NCBI GenBank assembly: GCA_029224185.1
Contig: CM055211.1
Span: forward strand, 6,317,603-6,381,602
Source of the DNA: Karalla daura
Lineage: Eukaryota > Chordata > Actinopteri > Chaetodontiformes > Leiognathidae
Reading direction: 5' to 3'
DNA length: 64,000 bases
Numbering within the stretch: position 1 is the first letter of the stretch; each line of letters opens with the position of its first letter. The position numbers were made by a program, and so were the translations under genes. This document shows, in pieces, positions 55,101 to 64,000 of this stretch. The notes beneath the pieces were generated by a model. It was given only the letters and a program-made list of their open reading frames with translations. It did no database searches and was not told the origin of the DNA.

Positions 55101-58100
55101 GAGTTAGAGAAATAAAAAGTCTAACGGCTTCAGCCAACTATAAAACTAAACCAGGGGGTTAGTGCATGGGGTAACTTAGCTGTCAGAAAGCAGCACACAA
55201 GTCATGTGTAGAAGTGCAAAGTTCTTCATTAAAAATGTAATGAACAGTTGTAAAAGTACAAAACAAACTAATACTGCATGTGCTCGTCTTTTTGACAGCA
55301 ATCTTATACCATAATTCGGTAAAATCTCAAGATGATTGAATGATTTTCACCTCCCAGCCGAGTGAATAGTGTCAGATGTTAATTAATGATTAAAGATTGA
55401 TCGATGGATGGACTAATCATAGCAGCTTTGCTCCCAGACGATGTGCTGGGATCTTTTTGGAAGGTGAATGGTAAAAACATAATTCTCCTAGGCTCAAAGG
55501 TTTTTGCTTTGGTTCCTTTTCTTTGCTAAATAATAGTTTGCTCAGGAAAGACTGGAATCCACAATAATGTGGTGATTTGCTCCTTTTCTGCCGAATGCAC
55601 CTGAAGCAGTGCGGCGTCCAGATGAAAGGAGAGCAGGAGATATGTCGAGACTCAACTCTGTTAATTACAGGCGTGACACAGTCGCGCTCTGCTTTTATAA
55701 TTACGCCTTGCCTCTGTCTTTCCCAGCTCGTTGCCTGTGTGGTTTACATCCCAGCCCCATCCCCCATAATGACACACCAGCTCTGAAATAAGCTATAAAA
55801 ACTGTCAACTGCTTTTTAGCACTGTTTTCCTCCCTAATGCGATTCTTTTCCCAGCAGACAGGCTTCAGGTAATGAAAGGTCCAGACCTGTGCTGCTCTGT
55901 TCACACCAGCTGCAGCTGTTCAGCATCCAGTGAACCACCCTGCACCTCATTAAGGCCTCCTAACAACAAGAACAGCCTCCACTGTATTCTTATGTCTGTC
56001 TGGCAAATGTGCCACAGAGTGGAAGGATTAAACAGTAACAAAGACCAACATTAGAATATAAAGCAACCTCAAAGCATTCTCAATTCAGTTCACCAGATTG
56101 TTAAGTATTCAGCATTCGATATTACGTTTTTAATGTTGACAGAATCGCAGTTTCTTCTTCCGAGTTTACAAGGCTCGAGAGCAGCTGATGCGACTGGGAG
56201 GATGGAGGAAGAGCAGTGTTTTTGATGCACAGATTTCCCATCACACACATGATTCTCTTATGAAAATGTGGGAAAACTTGCTTGCTCTGCTCATGTCGGG
56301 CTTGGAACGACCTTTCGGAGTGAACTCTGGTGCGATACGCGGGCTTTGAATGGCAGCCCGAATGATGAGGCGACTGGAACATCTTCCTCAGTCTGTATCA
56401 GCGCAATGGCTCATAGTATCTGGTCATGCACACAAATCACCATGGCAACTGCTATTAATACTGTAGTGCCTGCTCACACACACACACACAGGGCACTGTT
56501 CAAGGCAAGGGAAGAGGCCGAATGCGAGTCCCCCTCACCGTTTCACATCTGCTGTTGCAGATGGGTAGAGGTCAATCACACAGGTGCACAAATCATGAGA
56601 GCACAGGGCGTCTACTTTACAACGATGCAACAACCTGAGGAATAAATCTAAGAAAACACATGGAGTGGCTCTGGGAAAGACCTGGAGGGGGCAGCCAGAG
56701 TTCGTATCTGAACCGAGTCGAGCATCCCTGGAGAGGCCTGAAAGATGGCTGCACACCGACGCTCCCTGTCCAAACCGGTCGAGCCTTAACCACACCTGCC
56801 AAGAGGAGTAGCTTTCAGAGGAAAGGTGCGCCAAAGTCACAGGGATGATGTCCAAGAAAACCCTGAATTGAGTCTTAAATATTACAAAATGTAATGTGGA
56901 AAACCTGAAAGAGCGAAAACTTTCCATTTTGCGCTAAATAACGACTGGAACTAAATGGCTGCCTGCAGCCAAGATCTGCAAATGTAGTTCAACATAACTT
57001 AAAGTGCCACTGCTGGAACAATAAGAGTTAAACTCTGAATGGCTGAGAGCAACTTAAAGGCGAACGCTCTTGATCAAATGCAGCTACTGGCTAATTTTAG
57101 GTCATTTCAAATTGCTTCAATTATTCCTCTGCCCCGTCTCACTCCCTCTTTGCAAGTCTTCCAGCACCAATTCACCCTCATTTCTCCATATGGGAAACTT
57201 GTCACTGTTTATTTTTGAGTTGCTCCGTTTTAATGTGACCTATATTCCCAACAGAGGAAAGTTAAAGGGACAGTGTAGCTTGGTTTCCTGTTAACATAAG
57301 CAAACTCCAAAATGTCTTTTAAATGCTCCAATCAATCAGTCAATCGAGGCATAAATCACGGGGAACAGCATCCTAGAGCAATCGCATTTTCTCAGCTACG
57401 TGGCTTATGTACAGACCAAAACATGACCGTGTCTTTTCCCGGTAGGCAGCGCTTTCCAGCATCTGCTTCAGAAATCCTGCAGAAATCATCCCATGTTTTG
57501 CTGCTTTGTATTAGCAGTAACTTAATATAGCTCTGACACCACGTCACAGCGAGGCTGTTATCAATGAGACTGAATTAATAGCAGAGGAAACGCTGATTTC
57601 CTGGTCACTGCCTGTGTAGGTAGACCTAGTGGCAGACATAGAGGATAGTCCTTATTGTATATACCGGTATTTCTGACGATCTCCACCAACTCCTGGTAGA
57701 GGATCCCAAGGTGATCTCAAACCATCTGAGAGATGGACATGTTCAGAAAGCGTCCCCAGAGATCTGTCCAGGAACCACCTCATCTTAGCTCAGTCCCTCC
57801 TGGACGTCTGACCATCTCATTCCCAAACTCACTTAAACCCTAAGATTCCTGAAGTCATTCCCAGCAGAGAAGCATGGCAGACTCCATACTCGGCTGCAAA
57901 ACCATCCCAGTGTTCCTCGACGGTGCCAACAGGACTCCATCATCTGCAAAGAGTAAAGATGGAGTCCAGAGGCCAGCGATCCTGAGACTCTGTGCCCTTG
58001 ACTGCTCCTGGAAGCTCTGTCCAAAGTACACAACTGATGACAAAGGCCAGCTTTGGTGGAGTCCAACCCCAACTGGAAACAAGTTGGACAAGAATCAAAA

Positions 58101-58773
58101 GACTTTCCTCTCAGACATCGTTCGACTTGACAGCGACCATAAACCCGGAACAGTAAGGAAAGACTTAGCTTCATAATCATAGCCAAAGTCAGTGTAACTC
58201 TCAGACAAAGGATCGTGAAAGCCTTTTTGTAGGCAGTTTATTTCATATTACGCCCACATGATCAACAGATTTGGATAACTGGTGCAAACATCCCCTGCTA
58301 GTTTGGTTCGATCTAAAAGAAGCATCACGCTGGCATTGTCAGACGTTGTAATAGTGCTTCCTGTGCAGAAAATAACCTCCTGCCCTCCATGTGCAGAGCA
58401 GCAACGCACTGATGTAATGTCGCTGGTGGAGAATACATTCAGAAACACGTTGGTATTTATAGGAACCGTGGCGGAGTAGCCGGCCGTAAATATCGCCAAC
58501 GTCGCAGGCTTTGATTATCCCGAAAACCTTTGTCTTCGTGCTGTTTCAAATTAACATTCTTTTTGTAAACCCCGTTCACAGTTGAGGTCGAAAACACAAG
58601 CAGTTCTTCATGTGTCATGTGCTCCTGTTATTCTACCCACCATATGTACGTGTTGTTCCCTGTGTGTGTGTGTGTGTGCGTGTGTGCTTACTCTGCATAC
58701 TTCTATTAGACAGCTGGATGCATCCCAGAGTTTCACCACAGACACAGTTGACCTCCAAAACACAGCACGGATG

Positions 58774-58821
<48 letters not shown>

Positions 58822-59894
58822 ACAGTAAACATATAGTCCATGTGCAGCCACTGCCAACCTTTACTTATTTGAGCAGTACTGAGATCTTATCATAGGAACA
58901 ACTCAACATATTATACAATGACTGTACGATCCTTGTGTGACCCACTGCATTGAAGGCACTGTATTAACTACTAAAGACTTAAAACTTTTTTAAAAAACCT
59001 TTTCTGTTTTAAACAAAAGATGTCGCTTGCTTGTCTCTTATCTATTTTCTGTTGACGTCTTTCTGTAATTATAAAGACACTTTTTCTCTCCATTGCATAA
59101 TTCTGAGTCTGTGTAGTTTCAGCCAAGACCTCTTTCATTTTCCCCGCGTTGTTATTAATGGACAAAAACTGTTTTGACGAGGAATATGATGAACTACTAG
59201 TTCAGAAGAATTACCACGACTGCTATGATCGCTACTACAGCAGCAGCAGCTGTGCGGAATCTCTGATTAAGGTTGCCATGGTGATTGTTATTCCGGGCCT
59301 GTCAATCAATAGATTGATACCCGGGATTCCCCTTATTTTTCTCTTTGCACTTTTCCACATACCAGTTGAGTTACTATATGTTGAAGCGATAGATGGGGTG
59401 TTTCCCTCCATTTTGGACTGTTTGAGAATTTAGATGTTTAACTCGTTTAATGGCAAATCCAGTCATACGGTTTAAGTGGTTTAAGTGCCAAATTCAGTCT
59501 CAAATTCATTTCTAGCTCTTACAAATCGCCGGCTCTCGTTTCAAAATAGAATTACACACAAAACCATTTCATTTATTAAGGATCCAGACAGCTGCAGAAT
59601 TTGGTTACTAGAGCGAGCCTTTCATTCTCCCATTGTTGATATTAAAAACATTATAGCTAACTCCGTCTTCGCTGTGTATTATGACAGCTGCGGTTCTGAC
59701 GTTTTGTGCAGTTTTCGGAGTGAGCTGAATTTCCATGAATCCAACATGCAAATCAACTTTTGTTTTAATCAAATGAAGTCATTTCTGTCACTGCGTCCGA
59801 GCCGAACCTTGTACTCGATTAGCTCCGACAAATCCGGCAGCCTGTGTGCGTCTGTAGTGCTGGGTGCGCTTTGCTTTAGACCAGGGTGACTCAT

Positions 59895-59974
<80 letters not shown>

Positions 59975-61802
59975 CCAGTGAAATCAGAGCACCATGCTGT
60001 CCCAGGCTTCCAGAACATGGTCTCAGCTGAGTGACTCATTCATCCAGACTGAGGATGAGTCTGTCAGCGCCGTTTCCCTGGGACCCGACTCTGCCTGCCT
60101 CAGATGTCTGGGAGTGTGTGTGTGTGCTGCAGATTTGCAAATGTTTAGATATTAGCTTGAGTCACTGTTCAGGCAACGATGGCAGATATCTTTTTTTACG
60201 TCTTCATTTGCCGTCAGTGTGAAGATTTGCTCCTTGAATTAGATTCAGACGCAGCATAGACTGAATTTTCAGTCTGGCCAACTATGAATGTTGTCTGCTG
60301 GAGCTTATCTCCACTTCCTGTAGGGTGGAGGCAGGGAAAACAGCCTGGACAGATCTCCAGCCCCACAAACAGGTGTCATGCTCACACCTAGGGGCATTTA
60401 GTGTCTCCAATGGACCTGAACATGCATGTTTTGGAACTGTGGGAGTAGAGGTCACACACACACACACGCACACACAGGGAGAGCATGCAACCCCCTTTTG
60501 ATTGTAACCCATCACCCAGGCATTATTCTTGCTCTTCTGACTCTGTTTTCCTTTGTGTTTTCCAGCCTTTTTCAGGTGACCAGATGGACGACTTCAGCAG
60601 CGAACTGTTCAGCAGTTTCTTCGACGACCACCTATTAGAGCGCCCCCTGCTGGCAGACAGACCCTCGCTCTTACACATGGACATAGACAGCAGTCCAGGT
60701 CAGCTCCCCCATCGTATGATCACCGCCACACTCTCCTCAGAGCTCCTGACAGCATCAAAACAGAAGAGTACACTGGAAGAACTGTCTAAAAACAATAGAG
60801 GCCAGGGTGATATCACTGTGGTAGTTCCCCCTTTAGCTCCCAGTCACTGATTTCAATCAGGTAACTGGTGTGTTTGTCTCGACACGCAGCGCCGGTGTTT
60901 GCAGCTAACAGTGACATTTAGACGACCTTCTCATTTGCTCACATAACATCCAGCGGCGGAGCAGCCAGCTGCTCCACTCCCCGGCTAATGCTCCGACTAG
61001 AGAACGCTCCCAATATCCCATTATTTGGTTTGATTCGACAGCCAAAAAAACTCTGCACGGCCACCAACTGTATCAAGTTGTAACTTCCCAACCGCTGACA
61101 TCAACCCTGGCTCGGTCCTCCCCGGGGAGGTCGGGTTTCAGCAGCGCCGAGCCAGCTCCGGCTGCCAAAAGGCTCTGACATCCAAAAAGTGCTGCCTCTC
61201 AAACCAGAAGGGGAAGCACACAGCCCTCCTCCCCCTCACCCAGCAGGTGCTGAGGAGGGGACTGGGGGGGGTCCAGTTGCAGACTGGGTTCAAGATGGCG
61301 ACCGGGTTGTAGTTTTAACTCTCTCTCAGGTGAAATGGGCAACGCAGTAACACAGGTCAGCCAGGTTTTCCTGATATCACTCGCTAGACTCCCAGACTCA
61401 CATTAAGTCGAGGACAAGATCATTCAATTGATCAAGATTATAGTCTTTTGACTATAATCTATAATCTACTAATTGATCAAGAAGATGATCTCTCTGTCAT
61501 ACAATCCAGTGCATCTGAGTGGGGAAAGACGAAAAAAAACATGAACAATATATATTTTTGCACCTTTCGTCCATTGTAAATGAGCTGAGGCAAACACTGT
61601 TAAACATGTGAACATGATTCACATGATGTCCACCTTTCACCCTATGCGTGAAAGACAAAAAAAATCCACTGACTTAAAAGACGGCGATGTCACATTTACC
61701 GTCTGAATCTCACAGATATCCAAGCAGAGCACAGCTACTCTCTGAGCGAAGACTCGGCCCCCCAGAGCCCAGCCCTGTCAATCAAAATGGACGAAGAGTC
61801 TG
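50924..61802 (+). CDS. creb3l1: CREB3L1 (OASIS) ER-bound bZIP transcription factor, first three coding exons
   Basis: CREB3L1 is a type II ER membrane bZIP factor released by S1P/S2P cleavage. It controls collagen and secretory genes in bone and other secretory cells. Coding exons in the window: 50924-51034, 60566-60698, 61716-61802, about 110 codons of the acidic activation region. Seen: MESILDSLTAEKLYPSG, LEELSDGDFLTNV, MDDFSSELFSSFFDD, then IQAEHSYSLSEDSAPQSP, each aligning with human CREB3L1 (which has FSNDLFSSFFDD and IQAEHSYSLSGDSAPQSP) and less well with CREB3L2. Phases are 0, 1, 1 and the last donor is GTCTG/gtaggt. The bZIP, transmembrane and luminal parts lie beyond the right edge. 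The start is ATGATGG; the second ATG (50927) matches the human start and has A at -3 and G at +4. Confidence 0.93.
51975..52305 (+). repeat. dispersed repeat copy, most complete in the window
   Basis: Order of signatures: ccatccatccatctgtccat, ggcaatttagagtctctaat, ctgtgggaggagactgagta, cctggaggaaacccatgggg, gagaacatgcaaacgccaca. A CA tract (52120-52146) is embedded. This is the commonly seen fish interspersed repeat tail found next to many LINE/SINE copies. Confidence 0.65.
53415..53735. repeat. nested repeat: dispersed repeat (minus) followed by a LINE 3' scrap (plus)
   Basis: 53415-53590 carries ctaggtgtgagtgtgagagt and gatgaactggagacctgtct, the minus-orientation signatures of the dispersed family. 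53636-53735 carries ccccagggaggcgtcctggc and agctggctcctctcactaag, which resemble the 3' coding end of a common fish LINE. Confidence 0.5.
56590..56860 (+). mobile_element. degenerate Tc1/mariner transposase fragment
   Basis: The conceptual translation contains NKSKKTH, then SQSSYLNRVEHPWRGLKDG, resembling the Tc1 transposase C-terminal block around SPDLNPIEHLWRDLK. The frame shifts between the two pieces. The catalytic Asp of the SPDLN motif is Tyr here, while the last catalytic Glu is kept. No inverted terminal repeats are seen. It is a dead relic. Confidence 0.65.
57660..58190 (-). mobile_element. degenerate LINE reverse-transcriptase fragment
   Basis: On the minus strand a frame within 58091-57855 reads LFPVGVGLHQSWPLSSVVYF, then SLLFADDGVLLAPS, which is the RT active-site box (FADD) with its usual upstream PLSP-like block. 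Downstream (about 57740-57670) a frame resembling the HLGIPPEELEE end of fish LINE ORF2 follows after an internal deletion. Frameshifts and missing ends show it is inactive. Confidence 0.75.
58777..58820. repeat. (CA)n microsatellite
   Basis: CA tract of about 43 bp in creb3l1 intron 1. Confidence 0.9.
59897..59971. repeat. (GT)n microsatellite
   Basis: GT tract of about 75 bp in creb3l1 intron 1. Confidence 0.95.
60285..60490 (+). repeat. dispersed repeat copy
   Basis: Signatures ctggagcttatctccacttc, cctaggggcatttagtgtct, gcatgttttggaactgtggg and gggagagcatgcaac match the family member at 51975-52305. It ends about 75 bp before creb3l1 exon 2. Confidence 0.6.
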
Positions 61803-62905
61803 GTAGGTCGTCCCGTTCATTTAAGAGCCTTCACACTCATTTGCTCTCCGCTGTCTCGGTTGATGCTTCCCCGGGGGGGAAAAACAAAACAAAAACAAAA
61901 ACGCAGAGCCAACCTAAACTCCTCTGCTGATGTTTAGTCTTGGTTTTTATCACCCTGGCTGTGCCCCGCTGATCGTCTTCTGTCTGCTATAACGTTTCTC
62001 GAGCCGTCTGAGCGTGATCTGATGTCTGTCAAACTGTAAAACTGTCTGGCTGAATCCCACATGAATGCACGAATCACTTCCTAGATACGAATTTGGCCGG
62101 AAAGGTGCAGAGTTATGTCGGTTTTGTTTCTGAGATGGATCGAGTGTAAGTGACATTTCGGGACGGTGTTGGAGTCCTGCACCAATGGAACCAACAACAG
62201 AGCATCGGCCCCTCTTTCACAACATCATTATGAATGTTAAACAACTTCAAAATGTTGTGTTTTCCCCGTCACCAGGAGACAGCGATGGTTCTGTTTTCAG
62301 GTGCTGTGAATCATGTTCTCGTGTGGACAGACAGATGAAAATCAGCAAAAGTGTTTCTAAAAGAAACAAGAGTTTTTCAAGAGTCATTTGTATGTCCTCC
62401 TCCTGGTTCTTCAGTGTTTTTGTCAGTATTTTGTGTGTGTACGGTATATGCTGTGTGTTTCCAGATTCTACCTTTCCGATCGAACCCTAAACAATCACAA
62501 AATGAATCAGAATCAGAGTGGTATGGGCAGAATGGCATCAGCCCATCACTGTTTGTTCAGACAGATTGATTTGCCTTGTAAGAAGCAGCTCTACAGACAG
62601 TTCGCTTGTTGCAGTGGTTTGGATGCACCCACGGCCTGCTGCAGTGCAGTCAGAGGTGCCGTCAGTAGCATGTGTTTCCTCCGGTGGAGCGTAAAAACTG
62701 TTTTGTAGTTTGGTTGGTGGCTCCTCTCCTCCTTGCTCTGACTCATCCTGTCTTCAGTCTGCGTCTCTGCCCCCGTCCACACGTGCCCGTCTCGCTCCGT
62801 CTGTCTGTTCTCCGTTTGTCCCGGGGATCCTGCTGTCTGAGCAACAGGATCTCGGTCTGAGCAGTTTTCCTCCAGCTAAGCCCTGCCCACCGAGCACACA
62901 CACAC

Positions 62906-62988
<83 letters not shown>

Positions 62989-63061
62989 CAACACTATGAC
63001 AAGCATATGGTTTTGAGTCTGCAGCTTTAGCCAAAGGCAGCGGAAACTCTCTCTTCTGTCA

Positions 63062-63126
<65 letters not shown>

Positions 63127-64000
63127 TTCTCTCTCTCTCTCTCTTACCCCCTCTCTCTCTCTCCCTTAATCCAATTAAATCCGCTTTATTAGTATGAATA
63201 TCAGATTGCCTTTGTTGCCAAAATACCACACTGAACAAAAAGTCGAGCAGACGTTATAAAAGAAACTGCCTGGCTCGTGAACTGTTTTCGGTTTGATGCT
63301 CGGCAGAACTCTATTTATTTGTACAACGTTTTGCTCTTCAGAGTGAATGAAAGGAAAAACACAACAGCGTTGTTAGAATGGCTCCAACCCATCCAACATG
63401 TGCGCTACAGTCCAAATGTAAATGCGCTCCGGTTGTTCTTACAACTGGAGGGACGGTTTCGATCTCTATGACCTCATGAGACAACCTGTTTCGGCGGCTT
63501 TGATTTCATGGCGGCACTGTGTATGTTTTCCCTTTGGTTGCCTCGGCCCGGAGTTGTGTAACTGTCATCTCCAGATCACATGTGGAACACGCACACACAG
63601 GAACCTGCACATGTAATTTATTTTAATGTATTCCAACCTATTTGACATTGAGCCCGGGCCAAAAAGCATCTCTCTCCTCTCCAGACTCGCACGCCGTAAA
63701 TTAAGGTTGACACTAAACCGCACCACAAACAGATGATAAATCTAAAATGATGGTTTCTCTTTTCTCTTTTTTTACCAAGATAGTGCAATACTGGGAGCGT
63801 TCCCCTGCGTCATAATCCGTGCTGTGACTTTTTGAAGAGAGTTGCTTTTTTTTTGTTCTGTTTATGAGAATTGCAAAATATTGCGTTACTGATTCAGCCG
63901 CTTGTTTGGGACACCTGCACCCTCCGCCGTCCTCATTCCCAGATTCACCACTTGACTTTATTCTCCAGAAAAATACTTTGTCCCACAGCTGGACCGCTAG
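61803..64000. other. creb3l1: creb3l1 third intron, to the right edge
   Basis: No further creb3l1 exon is recognised before the window ends. Main structures are a CA tract of about 95 bp (62895-62991) and a CT tract of about 100 bp (63067-63165). The rest is unremarkable. Confidence 0.6.
62895..63165. repeat. (CA)n and (CT)n tracts 75 bp apart
   Basis: CA/CG-interrupted tract at 62895-62991 and (CT)n tract at 63067-63165, both in the creb3l1 third intron. Confidence 0.9.

Larger units (their letters stand above)
51035..60565. other. creb3l1: creb3l1 first intron (9.5 kb)
   Basis: No other gene is recognised. It contains a GT/GC-rich minisatellite-like stretch (51180-51310), dispersed repeat copies (51975-52305, 53415-53590, 60285-60490), a LINE-derived scrap (about 53636-53735), a Tc1 relic (about 56590-56860), a LINE reverse-transcriptase fragment (57660-58190), and CA/GT microsatellites at 58777-58819 and 59897-59971. 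The long first intron is a typical place for enhancers, but none can be named. Confidence 0.65.

Noticed and set aside
59149..59889. Two plus-strand open frames of 94 and 134 codons in creb3l1 intron 1
   Set aside because: They begin at non-ATG codons and show no family resemblance or exon-like splice signals; the length is within what AT-rich DNA gives by chance.
50924..61802. CREB3L2 as the identity of the right-hand gene
   Set aside because: The FSSELFSSFFDD and SLSEDSAPQSP segments and the MESILDSL-type start follow CREB3L1; CREB3L2 differs at each.

Overview
The window looks like genomic DNA of a ray-finned (teleost) fish. Compact multi-exon genes have GT-AG introns, (CA)n, (GA)n and (GATA)n microsatellites are very dense, degraded Tc1/mariner and LINE fragments are present, and two inosine-uridine-type nucleoside hydrolase genes (a family not known to me in mammals) sit beside vertebrate genes. 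Gene identities come from recalled family sequences. Exon boundaries were read by hand from splice signals and reading phase. For each complete gene the summed coding exons are divisible by three.

Layout, left to right. (1) 71-12538, minus strand: arhgef7 (beta-PIX), 21 coding exons, with the last exon(s) beyond the left edge. (2) 14978-24458, plus: ptk2b (Pyk2), 29 coding exons, 956 aa, divergent from arhgef7. (3) 26317-27970 and 30572-32551, plus: two tandem nucleoside hydrolase genes of 317 and 318 aa with matching exon structure, each with its own TATA box and non-coding first exon. (4) 34237-35755, minus: unc50, 257 aa. (5) 37968-42047, plus: ndufs1, the complex I 75-kDa subunit, 731 aa, sharing a short head-to-head promoter interval with unc50. 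(6) 43200-46323, plus: a RERG-like small GTPase (rergl), 198 aa. (7) 50924-61802, plus: the first three coding exons of creb3l1 (OASIS). Its 9.5-kb first intron holds transposon relics, and the rest of the gene runs off the right edge.

The genes do not form a single pathway. arhgef7 and ptk2b both act in focal-adhesion and Rho-GTPase signalling. unc50 and creb3l1 act in the ER/Golgi system. ndufs1 is mitochondrial. The nucleoside hydrolases would serve nucleoside salvage.

The observations I rate highest are: an 11-nt microexon in ptk2b beside the autophosphorylation-site exon, frame-compatible as a mutually exclusive partner of a 26-nt exon; the tandem vertebrate nucleoside hydrolases, one with an Asp-to-Glu change in its Ca/ribose motif; and a repeated intron architecture with (AC)n just after donors and/or (GT)n just before acceptors in most of the genes.
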